DNA of 64,000 bases from Vicia villosa (GCF_029867415.1 NC_081186.1:30445915-30509914), one strand, 5' to 3'; positions 9,985-21,691 are shown, numbered from the stretch's first letter. The notes: generated by a model from the letters alone, not told the origin. Made by a program: numbers and translations.

Positions 9985-11580
9985 TGATCGGTCACCAATT
10001 TTACTCACTTTCCATCGATTATTTGGTAAGAAATCGCTCATTCCGGTAACATCATGGTTTAGTTTTCAATCGCTTTATTTAATTTTCTTCACATTTTGCA
10101 AATGAGTTGTTGTTTATTTTTATTGCTAATTAGATGCTTTTAAGACTTGTTTTGGTAGTGTTTATTGATTTCAGGAAATATGAAAGTTTCTAAAAGAATT
10201 AGAACAAGAGCGGGAGAAAACGTGGACAGCCAGTGTCGTTTGACGCAGCCAGTGTCGTTTGACGCGGCCAGTGTCATTTGACGCGGCCAGTGTTATTTGA
10301 CATGGGCAGGAGCTAAAGAAGAATGGCATGGGCAGAAGCTGACACGGGCAGCCAGTGTCATTTGACACGGCCAGTGTCATTTGACGCGACCAGTGTCATT
10401 TGACACGGGCAGAAGCTGAAGAAGAATGGCATGGGCAGAAGCTGACACGGGCAGCCAGTGTCATTTGACACGGCCAGTGTCATTTGACACAGCCAGTGTC
10501 ATTTGACACAGCCAGTGTCATTTGACACGGGCAGAAACAGCAAGAGAAGGGCGTGGGCAGAAGCTGACACGTGCAGCCCGTGTCATTTGACACGGCCGTG
10601 TCAGCGTGGATTTGAGGCATTAGAGCCTTTTTGCTGTTTTTTACTTTGGACTCATTAAGGGAAATTTTGTCATTCTGCACTAGATGGAAACATAGTATCA
10701 CTACTTAAACCTATTTTTCATGAGAAGAGGGCATCTTTTGGCAATTGAATTTTTATTTTAACGTACAATTTGGGAGAAGAGCAGATACATGCAATTGTTG
10801 GGAAAACGGAGATCTCTCAACCGCGGAAGCTATTGAAGATCAAAGTCATCCTAATTCTATTGTAATGAATTTCTCTTTCACTATGTTTGTTTTTAATTTC
10901 ATGAACATGAGAGGCTAAACCCCCCAATGCTAGGGGGTGTCCCTGATTTCCTATTGTAATGACAATTTGCTTATTTTATTAGTAATTTCATAACTTTTTC
11001 ATTATCATCTTTTTATATAGTGTTCTTAATGCAAACCATTATTGGAAAATAAAGTTTTGATTTATGGTTAATGTTAGGTTGGAAAACCAAGGTTAATGCT
11101 TTTGTATAAAAATATAAATTTGTATAATCAAGGAATTGAGATATAGATTTGTAACCATAAGTTTTCTGTTGAAACAAAGAGATTAGTATTCTTATTATAC
11201 CACGAAGGAATTTGGGTATAAAAGAAATATTAAATGATTTTCTTTAAAGGAATTTTGGAAAGTCTCACTCAAAATTTGGTGATGATATGAATTAGTGATG
11301 ATCTGACTAATTTTAAGAGTATTGTTATTATAAGGAATTTCATACACAATCCCCTAGCATTACTTTACTATTTGTCTAATACAAGTTTATTTCGTTATTA
11401 ATCTTTAATTCATATTTTATAATTTTGCAAACAACATTGAAACAAACCAAGGAGTTTTTGTTCAATTGAATTTGTTAAAACACTTAAGTTTCTGCGCAGT
11501 CCTCAAGAGATCGACACTGGGGATAACCCCAATTATTACTACATCGAGAAAATAGTGCACTTGCTATAATTTTCCGATCA
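9985..11580 (+). repeat. 3' LTR of the Athila-like element
   Basis: It is 1596 bp long, with the same ends as the 5' LTR. It is longer by 37 bp because of an extra CAGCCAGTGTCATTTGACA-type unit near 10480-10520. It is followed by the right GTTGG duplication at 11581-11585. Confidence 0.95.
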
Positions 11581-14500
11581 GTTGGATACCAATATTGTTC
11601 AGCATTACTTTCCATTGAAGCCAGAATGTCCGCCAGTTAAGTAAAAATTGCGAAGGACTCACCCTGATATGGCTAACAAGATCAAAATAGAAGTTCAAAA
11701 GCAACTCGACGCAGGTTTTCTTGTCACCTCTGAGTATCCTCAATGGTTGGCCAACATAGTGCCAGTTCCGAAGAAAGATGGCAAAGTCAGAATGTGTGTT
11801 GACTACCGTGATTTGAACAAGGCCAGTCCAAAAGATGACTTTCCATTACCTCATATCGACATGCTGGTTGATAACACCGCTAAGTTCAACGTCTTTTCTT
11901 TCATGGACAGGTTCTCTGGTTATAATCAGATCAAGATGGCTCCTGAATACATGAAGAAGACATCTTTCATCACCCCATGGGGTACATTTTGCTACAAAGT
12001 GATGCCATTTGGATTAAACAATGCAGGCGCAACTTACCAAAGGGCGATGACTACTCTCTTTCATGACATGATGCATAAAGAAATTGAAGTTTATGTGGAC
12101 GACATGATAGCCAAGTCCAGCACAGAAGAAGAACATATTGAATACCTTTTGAAGTTGTTTCAACGACTAAGGAAATATCAGCTTCGCTTGAATCCTAACA
12201 AATGTACTTTTGGGGTTAGATCTGGAAAACTCTTGGGTTTCATTTTCAGCCAAAGAGGTATCGAAGTAGATCCCGACAAAGTCAGAGCTATTCAAGAGAT
12301 GCCTGCACCAAAAACTGAAAAGCAAGTAAGAGGATTTCTCGGACGATTGAACTATATCTCCAGATTTATCTATCAAATGACTGCTACTTGTGGGCCAATT
12401 TTCAAGCTTCTCCGCAAAGATCAAGGGGTTGTATGGACTGAAGATTGCCAGAAAGCGTTTGACACTATCAAGGAATACCTGTTAGAACCACCAATATTGA
12501 TTCCTCCAGTTGAAGGAAGACCACTAATCATGTATCTTACTGTGTTGGAAGAATACATGGGCTGTATGCTTGGACAACAAGATGAAACCGGTAAGAAGGA
12601 ACATGCCATCTATTACCTGAGTAAGAAATTCACAGATTGTGAGTCTCGTTACTCCATGCTCTAAAACACATGTTGTGCTTTGGCTTGGGCTTCAAAACGT
12701 CTCCGCCAATACATGATCAACAATACTACTTGGTTAATCTCCAAAATGGATCCGATCAAGTACGTCTTTGAAAAGCCTGCCTTAACAGGAAGGATTGCCC
12801 GATGGCAAATGCTGTTATCTGAGTATGACATTGAGTACCGTGCTCAAAAAGTGGTCAAAGGAAGCATTCTCGCCGATCACTTGGCGCATCAACCAATTAA
12901 TGAATATCAATCTCTCAAGTTTGACTTTCCTGACGAAGATGTCATGTACTTGAAGATGAAAGATTGTGACGAACCATTACCTGAAGAAGGTCCTGATCCT
13001 GGATCAAGACGGGGCCTAATTTTTGATGGAGCAGTAAACGCTTTTGGCAATGGAATTGGGGCAGTTATCATCACTCCCAAGGGTACTCATATCCCGTTCT
13101 CTGCCAGACTGCTATTTGATTGCACCAACAACATCGCAGAATATGAAGCTTGTATCATGGGTCTCGAAGAAGCCATTGACTTAAGGATCAAGATCCTAGA
13201 CATATATGGAGATTCAGCCCTCGTGATCAATCAAATCAAAGACAAGTGGGAAACTTACCACCCTGGCTTGATTCCTTACAGAGATTATGCAAGACGTCTG
13301 TTGACTTTCTTCAAAAAGGTTGAATTGCATCATATACCTCGAGATCAGAATCTAATGGCAGACGCCTTGGCTACTCTATCTTCCATGTTCAAAGTCAGTC
13401 ATTGGAACGATATGCCCAAAGTCAGAATTACGCGCCTTGAAAGGCCCTCCTATGTGTTTGCAACCGAAGCAGTCATCGATGATAAACCGTGGTTTCACGA
13501 CATCAAACGCTTCCTTCAAACTCAAGAGTACCCACTTGGGGCATCAAACAAAGATAAGAAAACTCTAAGGAGACTTTCTGGCAGTTTCTTCCTGAACGGA
13601 GATGTGCTATACAAAAGAAACTTCGACATGGTTTTGCTCAGATGCGTGGACAAACACGAAGCACACATGTTAATGCATGAAGTGCATGAAGGGTCCTTTG
13701 GAACTCATTCAAATGGGCATGCAATGTCCAAGAAGATCTTAAGAGCAGGATATTATTGGTTAACAATGGAATCTGACTGTTATAAACACGTGAAGAGATC
13801 TCACAAGTGCCAAATCTACGCAGATAAGATCCATATGCCACCGAATCTACTCAACGTTCTCTCATCTCCATGGCCTTTTTCCATGTGGGGTATCGACATG
13901 ATTGGGATGATCGAACCAAAAGCTTCAAACGGTCATCGTTTCATCTTAGTGGCAATTGATTACTTCACCAAATGGGTCGAAGCGGCATCTTACGCCAACG
14001 TTACAAGACAAGTGGTTGTAAGGTTCATCAAGCACAACATCATTTGCCGATATGGTGTTCCCTGCAAGATCATTACTGACAATGGTTCAAGCTTGAACAA
14101 CAAGATGATGAAAGAATTATGAGAGGAAATCAGGATTGAGCATCATAACTCTTCTCCTTACAGACCAAAAATGAACGGCGCTGTTGAAGCCGCCAACAAG
14201 AACATTAAGAAGATCGTCCAGAAAATGGTCGTCACTTACAAAGACTGGCACGAAATGCTGCCATTTGCTTTACATGGGTACCGAACTTCAGTGCGTACTT
14301 CAACAGGGGCAACTCCCTTTTCTCTAGTATACGGCATGGAAGCTGTGCTCCCCGTAGAAGTTGAAATCCCATCAATGAGAGTTCTCATGGAGACTAAGTT
14401 ATCAGAGGCTGAATGGTGTCAAAGTAGATACAATCAGTTGAACTTAATCGAAGAAAAACGTATGACTGCTCTATGCCATGGACAGTTATACCAAGCAAGG

Positions 14501-14737
14501 ATGAAACAAGCCTTCAACAAAAAGGTTCGACCTCGTGAATTTCGAGAAGGCGACCTCGTGCTTAAAAAGATCTTGTCTTTTCAACCAGTTTCTAGGGGCA
14601 AATGGTCTCCTAATTACGAAGGCCCGTATGTTGTCAAAAGAACATTTTCTGGCGGCGCCATGACTCTTGCAACCATGGATGGTGATGAACTTCCACATCC
14701 TGTGAATGCTGATGCAGTCAAGAAATACTTTGTCTAA
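11581..14737 (+). pseudogene. Ogre pol: reverse transcriptase, RNase H, integrase
   Basis: This continues exon 2 in frame after the nested element. The RT is recognisable from MCVDYRDLNKASPKDDFPLP, the polymerase box YVDD at 12092-12103 and FGLNNAGATYQRAM. RNase H follows with IFDGAVNAFGNGIG as the first catalytic stretch. Integrase has an HHCC-type N terminus (H-x-H then C-x2-C-like, about 13660-13815), then D at about 13895, TDNG at about 14076-14087 and the catalytic E at about 14185, ending with a GPYVV-type C terminus. Stops interrupt the frame at 11642-11644 (TAA), 12662-12664 (TAA) and 14120-14122 (TGA); no frameshift is needed between them. The enzymes would copy element RNA into DNA and insert it, but this copy cannot make them. 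Confidence 0.93.
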
Positions 14738-14757
14738 AAAAATACAAAAGAACAGCT

Positions 14758-14912
14758 CGGTAAGTCGAAAACCCGCAAAGGGCGACTTAGGCAAAAATGA
14801 GCGTCTCGGTGGACTGAAAACCTAATAGGGCGGTCCAGGCAAAAATTAGAGACAATAAACAGAAAAAAATGCATCCTGGTAGATTGAAAACCTGAAAGGG
14901 CAATCTAGGCAA
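14758..14912 (+). repeat. three tandem hairpin units with covarying stems
   Basis: Three units of about 60 bp share the frame GAAAACC...AGGGC...AGGCAAAAAT. Outer stems are TAAGTCG/CGACTTA (14761-14767 with 14783-14789), TGGACTG/CGGTCCA (14810-14816 with 14831-14837, one G-U pair) and TAGATTG/CAATCTA (14880-14886 with 14901-14907). The stems differ but remain complementary, and a short inner stem (CCC or CCT with GGG or AGG) is kept. Confidence 0.85.
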
Positions 14913-15738
14913 AAATTAGGGATTAATGACAAAGTAACTGCATCAGTCTTTACTTCGTCACCTGAAGAGTCTTTTCATCAAAGGATCTACGATCAAATCA
15001 TCGCCAATCTGAAGCAACAAGCACAGTTGGAACTCAAAGTTGTTAAGGGAATAGTGGTTATTACTTTCAATGTAGCCTTTTCCGCATAATTACCATTTCC
15101 AACTTTTGTAAATACTCTATGGAATCACGCCTTTAGCTGATTACCATCCTATTAAATAAATTTGAGCCTTGTGCCCATTTGTTTGCAACTCTTGATTTCT
15201 TTTAGCTTGCAAAATGACGATTTAATCGTGTTATTCACTTTTGAAAGAAAAAGAGAAAAGTTTTAAATGAATTTACTTTTCTTTTTCAAAATAAAAGCGA
15301 AACTTTCCTTTGAGTGGTGAACAGCCGAAGGAACATCAACAGCTATCTCCATAGGATGAATCAAAGATTATGATAGGAAAAGCTCTTCTATCCCCAGTGA
15401 AGAAGGTCTTTTATCCCCAGTGACGAAGATTTTCTATCTCCAGTGAAGAAGTTCTTCCATCTCAATAAGAAAAGATGCTTATCTTCCTCAGAGAAGTTTA
15501 AAACATGCAGCACCATTCATCACCTGTATTATCTGCACCGTGTTGAAGAACATTTGCCAAGTATCTGGTTATATTGCGACGTCGGTCCGTCTCCAGTATA
15601 TACTTCTTTGTCTGTCAGTATCGTCAGTATGCATGCTACATTCATGACATTCATCATTCATACATATTTGCATCATTTATGAATTCTTGCATTTTTCAAT
15701 GTTTGCTTTGAAATCACTTGTTTAGGATATATCTATCC

Positions 15739-15816
15739 TAAAAAAAAACAAAAAAAAAGAGAGAAAAAAAAAAGAAAAAAAAAAAGAAAAAAAGGAAAAG
15801 AAAAGAAAAAGAAACA
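15739..15816 (+). repeat. purine-rich low-complexity tract
   Basis: Almost only A with scattered G on the plus strand. It lies in the Ogre 3' untranslated region. Confidence 0.9.
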
Positions 15817-16189
15817 AGTATGGGTGTGTCATCTCTCCAAGTAGGTTGTAACCCATAAGCAAAAAGAACATATTCTTTCTCCAGTTCCCCACTGAGATCA
15901 TTCCTCGTGGAAGAAGGTTGCTTCAGTCTTCTCCTCTCAAAACGAAAGAGAAAATCCCGTTGAGTTCATTCCTCATGGGTACAAAGTCTTATTTGACCCT
16001 TTCTTTCCAATTCATTCTTGGTTAGAACCTTGTCTTTACCAGAGAATCAAATTCCGATTCCTCAAATAGAGTCATGAAAAACAGACAATAAGCAATAGCC
16101 TCATCATCCGAGCAGCTTATGTCTCTTTCAAAAGCTTTTTCCTCTTAAGGAAATCAATCATGAAGTCTCCAAAATCATTTTATCATTTT

Positions 16190-16445
16190 ATCACTTGGCT
16201 GATAATTGATCATGTCTTCAAAACCGCTATCATGAGGCTGGTAGTCGGTAACCTTTTTGTTCTGGTTATATTATTAAACATGTCTATCACCATGCTGATA
16301 GTCGGTAATATTAACCGAACCTTTGAAACTCTTTTTACCATGTCAAGTCTATCACCATGCTGATAGTCGGTAACACAGTTTCATACCTTTCACCTTCGCA
16401 TTATTAAACAAGTCTATCCATGTGTTGATAGTCGATAATGTCGAT
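16190..16445 (+). repeat. four CTATCA/TGATAG hairpin repeats
   Basis: Four diverged units each contain an inverted repeat of the type CTATCA-(6-7 nt)-TGATAG followed by TCGGTAA or TCGATAA. The first unit has TGGTAG, which still pairs with CTATCA through one G-U pair. Units lie near 16225, 16283, 16347 and 16413. Confidence 0.8.
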
Positions 16446-16715
16446 AGGTAAGCTTTTTTTTTACAAAGCTATCGTTCCCCGGTGAAGCGTACACTTGCTT
16501 TCCCGAAAAAACAGATTCTCTTCCTAAAACGGATTGAGACATCCTTCCCGATCTCTTGTCCCCAGTGGAGTCAATTTTTGATATCCCCTCGGTAAAGATG
16601 TCCTTGCTTCATTCGCAATTTTGGTATCTTAGGTCCAAAATTCGCGTCTTCTGATATTTAAGTCTCTTCCACCCTATCAAAACGAAGATTTTCAATCTTC
16701 ATGTCTCAGGTTGAA

Positions 16716-16735
16716 GAAACTTAAATAGGGGCATC
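16716..16735 (+). other. Ogre polypurine tract region
   Basis: The stretch ending AAATAGGGGCATC lies immediately before the LTR start TGTCATACCCC at 16736. It has the position and purine content of a PPT. Confidence 0.75.
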
Positions 16736-18320
16736 TGTCATACCCCAATTTTTGACCTAAGATACCACCTCATATCATAGCATATGCATCATTTGCATCT
16801 CTAACAAATTGCATAGCTTGTGTTTGTTACTTGTGACTCAGCAGGATTTAATCAAGAAATCACTCATCAGTACAAGTAACAATCAATTAGGGTTTTGTTC
16901 TCCTTTCATCTCAAATGAACCATCTTCATCAACAATCAACATTTGGTCCTCAGAGATTCATTTCAACAAGCTCAAAGGCACTGAATCAACCAAATTAGGG
17001 TTTTGACTGAAGATAGCATACTCCTGACTTTTCCTCAGGATTTGATCTAACGACTTGGGACATGACCTCAAGACCCCAAGGGCATCATTTTGACCTAATC
17101 CATTGGCTCAAGACATCTCCTACACAAGGATTGATCAACAGTGAAATTTCAAATTATCAGATTAAGGTTTTGAACTATCAGGGACCAAAATCAGGGATCA
17201 CATTTGGGAAACCCTAAAAATCCCCAGGAAGTCAATCAAAGGTTTCAATCATCTTCAAATAATTCCTATGACAACATCCAATTGAAATTACATCTCAATT
17301 CAAGATCTCTAGTCATCAATTTCATCAGGTCGACAATTAGGGTTTTTGACCTAATTCATCTGAACAACTGACTTTTTAATCAGGACATGGTGCCACAACT
17401 CAAACCATGGCTCAATATCCTCTAATGCCTCAATATTATCCATTCATACCATTCATTTGGTAAGGATAGCCTGGTTCATTTGAAATCTCCAGAAACGCGA
17501 TTCGTTTGAAAAAGTCAACTGTACAAGATCACCATTGACTTTTGGGGAATTTTGGTCAACCTTGATTTTTGAAGTTTTGAATCATCAATATATGATATAT
17601 GAAGTTATTTGATCAAGAAAAATCAAGAAAATCAATCAAGAATCAAAAAGTCAAAAGTTTGCCTTTCCATACTTAGAAAAATTCTAAGTGTTTTTCAATG
17701 GTTTTTTTTCAAACTTTGGAAGGGAATAGCTCAAAATTTCACCTACAAATTGAAAAAAACTTCCAACATGAAAGTTGTAGATTTTGATCCAATGAACAAC
17801 TTTGTCACATATAATGTTTTTCCAAAAGATCAACCATTTAAGAGATATGGAGCTTCAAAGTTGGTATCTTTTGAAAATTTCACTTAAAACCTCATTTTCT
17901 TCAAAGTTCATGGATCTTTTTCACCCATTTCCTTAAAGGTCTTGAAGAAACTTTCAACTAGGGTTTTGAAGTGTGTAACATGAGCTTTCCAAAATGTCCA
18001 AGAGCATGAAAAAATATGGAGTGTAGCCATGGTTTTGAATTTTGACATTAGTGAACCTTATGCTTGAATTTTCACCATTTTTTCACTAAGTTTCAATACT
18101 ACATGACATATAATGCAAATAATGATGCATCAAGGCAATAATTGATAGATATTTCTGATTTGAAGATCAGAATGGAAGAGGATAAGAAGCTTGAGATTTA
18201 ACCATGGTTTAGTCACTTTTAACAATTTGCATTTAATGTGAAAGATTCCATTTTATCTCTTAAGCCAAATCATCATTCTTGAATCAACTTGCAAGAGCTT
18301 TGAGTTCAGAATCCTTGGCC

Positions 18321-18328
18321 TATAAATA
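18321..18328 (+). promoter_or_regulatory. TATA box of the Ogre LTR promoter
   Basis: GGCCTATAAATAGAGG is a near-consensus plant TATA element about 1.6 kb into the LTR, with a CA-rich stretch 25-40 bp downstream that could hold the start site. It would place the U3/R boundary near 18350. Confidence 0.75.
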
Positions 18329-19271
18329 GAGGTTCAAATCATCTTCAAACTCACACCAAAACCTCATAAACATAGGTTTTCTCTTCCTTTCTTAGAATGC
18401 AAGTTTCATGGTTTTCAAAAGAGGTAAAATTCTCAACCTCTAAACCTTTGAAGTTCTAAGTAAAGTGATGCTTCTAACACTTCCCAAATACCATATGGAA
18501 GTTGTTTGAACCTTTGAAACCTTCCAAAAATATCAAAAACTCAGAATCACTACCTCACTTCCCAAATATGCATAACACTAGCCTTATCATGCCAAAATCA
18601 AATCCAGTCCAATTCTGTCCAAACTAATCATCCAAACACATTCCATATACTATATGTGAACTATCCAAACATTCATACATGACCTGAAACATCTCCATCA
18701 TCAAATTCGATTCACTCTTGAAGCTTCTGCAGATCGGGTACCATGGTCATGCTCAGATGAATTCAGGTGGTTCCAAGCATCCAAACATGTTCCATAATCA
18801 TCATTGAAGCTATCCAGATCATTACAAAGCATCTGCAACACCTCTAACTCGAAATTCAATTCTCAGTTTGGCCGTTTTTAAAGGTAAGCTTCATGACTTC
18901 AAACTCTATTTTCCACGCATCATAAATGAAATATGAACATACCATCTTGTTTCTGCATACATGAGGATCATTAACCCTCAATCAATTGCATCATAACTTG
19001 CATATACACGATTTCAGATTGAATCATAAGATTAGGGTTCTTCGTGTTCATCAGAAAATTAATGATCTTAGAGTGAAAATAAATAAAATTAAATGATACC
19101 ATCATGTTCCTTGTGAAAAATCAAGCAAGATAGGCTATTCACTTGATCAAAATGATTCAGTTTCAAAGATTTTCAAAATCAAAATTGGGGTGTGTTCTTG
19201 GCGCCATTTTTGTGTTCAGAAATTCAAATGTCAATTTTTCAATATAATTAAATGAGCGCGTTATACTTACA

Positions 19272-19345
19272 AGCTGCGCGCGCAGCTCAGTTGGTCTTTG
19301 TTTTGGTTGGCAAGCGTGGGTGCGTGAGTTCAAGTCCTTGTGGAG
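19272..19345 (+). other. tRNA-like relic with A-box and B-box in the Ogre LTR
   Basis: A 16-base palindrome AGCTGCGCGCGCAGCT (19272-19287) runs into CAGCTCAGTTGG (19283-19294), which fits a tRNA A box, and GAGTTCAAGTCC (19326-19337) resembles a B box. The start-to-start distance of 43 bases is what an intact tRNA gene would show. The D and T stems do not pair properly, so this is not a functional tRNA gene. Confidence 0.5.
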
Positions 19346-19814
19346 ACAAAACCCATTTTTTTATCAAATTTTTCCTTTTTTTTCTTAACAACTTTAACTA
19401 ATTAATTAACCAATCAAATTAATTCATTTTTCATTCATTTTTTACACACTTCTTATTTTATATATGTATTTTATGAATATCAAAAAAAAAAATCACAAAA
19501 AATATTTATTTAATACATTTTTAATTAGGTTTAAAATAACATATTTTTAATACTTTAAATATTGTTTTTCACTTGATTTTTCAAATCTAATCACTTGTAA
19601 ATATTTTGTGATCAAACCCTAATCATTTAGATGTTAATTAAGTATAATTTTTGTGTTTATCTTAATTAATTTGATTCCTTTCAAAAATTTCAAATTGTTC
19701 TAAAATAAACGATCGACGTTTTAAAAAAAACAAATCACTTCCAAAACCATTTCTTTTTTTGGTTCTCCTTTCAAAATCTTTTGAATAAATCTTTTTGGAT
19801 TAATCAATTGATTT

Positions 19815-20262
19815 CCAAAAAAACTGGGCCTCTCGAATATTAGAGAGTATAAGTCCCTTTCCTCTTTCTTTGTACAGTTTTTCTTTAAACAGAAAACGTT
19901 TTTCAAAACAAAACTTTCAAAGCTTTTCAAACAACAAAACTTCGCGTTTTTAACAAAACAATCAACCATGTTTTTGTAAATAAAACAAGGGGCCTCCACA
20001 TAGGTATAAGTCCCATTCCTGTACATGAAATTAGGTATTTCATTGTACACACACCTTTTTGTATATATCTCGTTCAATTTGTTTTTTTAACTTCGAACAA
20101 CAAATCAAAAAATGAAGGTTTTCTTTAAATCTTCCCAAAAATACCGTGGGCCTCCATGTAGGTATAAGTCCCGAGCCCTTTTGTAAATACTTGTTTACAT
20201 GGCTTTTGAATAAACTCAAGTGGGTCTCTCCCCGAGTATAAGTCCCGAGCCCCCGTGTTTAC
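19815..20262 (+). repeat. diverged tandem repeats with TATAAGTCCC
   Basis: Four units contain GGGCCTC or GGGTCTC followed by 10-16 bases and GTATAAGTCCC (near 19827, 19991, 20149 and 20221), spaced irregularly. Three are preceded or followed by similar T-rich or ACACACC stretches. They lie inside the Ogre LTR. Confidence 0.7.
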
Positions 20263-20445
20263 AAATGGATCATGCTTACAGGTATATTTCCTTCATAAAC
20301 TCCATTGTATACACACACCTTGTCATATATAACTATTCATACTTGTTCACATTTGTTCATGTATTTGTTCATATTTGTTCGTACTTGTTCATATTTGTGA
20401 TTGTGTTATATATATGCTTGTTCAACTTAGTACAACACTAGGTTC

Positions 20446-20730
20446 CCCATAGCCTCCTATTGGGCTTCGTGCAAAGAATCTCCCTAGTTTAGGTTAGGAC
20501 ATAGAGTATGGTTTCCCGTTGAAATCGCTCTAAGAGCTCAAACCAACTATACCATGCCTCCCCTTGGGCTTTGTACAAACGAGTGACCCTCCCATAGCCT
20601 CCTCTTGGGCTTACAATGCAAGGACCCTCGATTGTCCCTCCCATAGCCTCCTCTTGGGCTTACAATGCAAGGACCCTCGGATAGCCTCCTCTTGGGCTTC
20701 GTACAAGGACCCACGGGCTTCTTATAAGCA
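20446..20730 (+). repeat. tandem repeats with ATAGCCTCCTCTTGGGCTT
   Basis: Five or six units are built on CATAGCCTCCTCTTGGGCTT followed by CGTACAA or ACAATGCAAGGACCC. Two adjacent units (about 20590-20680) are almost identical with a 53-bp period. The short ORFs on both strands here are only the repeat read through. Confidence 0.8.
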
Positions 20731-20810
20731 TCCCCAATATCCAAATCAAATACCCTAGGAGATTAGAAATTTATCATCTCTATGATAGGAGTATCTCTTT
20801 TATATCATCA

Positions 20811-20836
20811 CAATCAATCAATCAATCAATCAATCA
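20811..20836 (+). repeat. (ATCA)n microsatellite
   Basis: Six uninterrupted ATCA units lie inside the Ogre LTR. Confidence 0.9.
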
Positions 20837-20847
20837 AATTACTTTTT

Positions 20848-21028
20848 TGCCACAAGGCTGGCTGATCAATTAAACCTTTTTGCCACCGTACTGGCTGATT
20901 AATCAAAGTTTTTGTCACAAGGCTGACTTCATTGAAACTTTTGCCACAAGGCTGGCTGATTAATCAAAACTTTTTGTCACAAGGCTGACTTCATTGAAAG
21001 TTTTTGCCACAAGGCTGGCTAAAAAGCA
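20848..21028 (+). repeat. tandem repeats with GCCACAAGGCTGGCTGATTA
   Basis: Six diverged units alternate TTTTGCCACAAGGCTGGCTG with TTTTTGTCACAAGGCTGACT, with a period of 30-45 bp. Confidence 0.85.
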
Positions 21029-21691
21029 TCTTTATCATTCTAAGCGCCATAAGTGGCATGGCCCAGAGCTTATAATGAAAAGATTTTCAAACAAAATCAA
21101 ACAGATGTATGTGATGATATAGATTAGATATATCGAACATTTAGATGACATTTGTCTCTTATCCTTTGCTTCCACTAGCATAAGTGGGAACTACAATTGC
21201 TCTGACTTTCTCAACATCCCTTTGAGAATACGTAGGCACAAGGTCATATCCTTGGCGAGCAAAACTTCTCCCTCAAACCATTCAAACCTTAGCACCCGTA
21301 GACCCCGAGCTACAGATGCTCTGATTCCCTCTAAGGGATATGTATGCAGAGGATCGCGATGATCTTTGCGAGCATAATCAAACAAACACCCTAGGTCCCA
21401 CCTATCTCACAAGAACCTCCACCATAACATAGAATGAAACAAACATAACAAAGAAGCCTATAGAGTACTATAGATACGTTGGGTGCTAATACCTTCCCTT
21501 CGTATAACCAACCCTCTTACCCAGAATCTCTCCCCCATTTTTTAGGTTATTGCAACTTTTTTCCTTTTCCTACTTTGGAAACAATAAAAAGTTTGGTCGA
21601 AACAAAGAAAAATCATTTTTTTGAGCACTCGAGCCCAAAGAAGGCATCAGGTGTCTCATCCCGAAAAAAGATACGATTTTTCCCCGCGACA

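Larger units (their letters stand above)
4124..11580 (+). mobile_element. Athila-like non-autonomous LTR retrotransposon with gag-pro only
   Basis: This complete 7457-bp element is flanked by the 5-bp duplication GTTGG. LTRs of 1559 and 1596 bp begin TGATCGG and end CCGATCA. The PBS matches a tRNA-Asp-type 3' end. The internal region encodes an Athila-type gag and protease but no RT, RNase H or integrase. The LTRs differ at only about 15 sites by eye plus one 37-bp repeat indel, so insertion was recent relative to its host Ogre. Mobilisation must have used another element's pol. Confidence 0.9.
14738..16735 (+). other. Ogre 3' untranslated region
   Basis: This 2-kb stretch lies between the pol stop and the 3' LTR. 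It contains three hairpin units (14755-14912), repeats built on TATCCCCAGTGAAGAAG (about 15385-15460), a purine run of mostly A and G (15739-15816), CTATCA...TGATAG hairpin repeats (16190-16445) and the PPT. I see no coding signal. Confidence 0.75.
1..21691 (+). mobile_element. Ogre-type Ty3/gypsy LTR retrotransposon (Tat lineage), 5' end outside window, split by a nested Athila-like element
   Basis: A single plus-strand element is read as leader, ORF1, protease, intron, RT-RNase H-integrase, 3' untranslated region and 3' LTR. The order ORF1 / protease / intron / RT is the known hallmark of Ogre elements. Positions 4124-11580 are a later insertion and do not belong to it. The 5' LTR and primer binding site must lie left of position 1. 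The 3' LTR ends at 21691, where sequence belonging to another element's LTR begins, so this Ogre is itself an insertion. Gag is missing and at least five in-frame stops are present, so the copy is dead. Confidence 0.9.
16736..21691 (+). repeat. Ogre 3' LTR
   Basis: It is about 4956 bp long, starts TGTCATACCCC after a PPT and ends CCCCGCGACA. The end is set because 21692 onwards is homologous to another element's LTR (33896 onwards), and because the minus-strand Ogre LTR ends with the similar GGTAGCGACA. It contains a TATA box, a tRNA-like relic and several internal tandem repeats. No second copy is in the window, so divergence cannot be judged. Confidence 0.88.

Noticed and set aside
19272..19345. 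functional tRNA gene
   Set aside because: A and B boxes fit, but the acceptor, D and T stems do not pair, and no anticodon arm can be drawn with confidence. Kept only as a tRNA-like relic.
20547..20758. overlapping ORFs on both strands in the Ogre LTR
   Set aside because: Both are the 53-bp tandem repeat translated in two directions.
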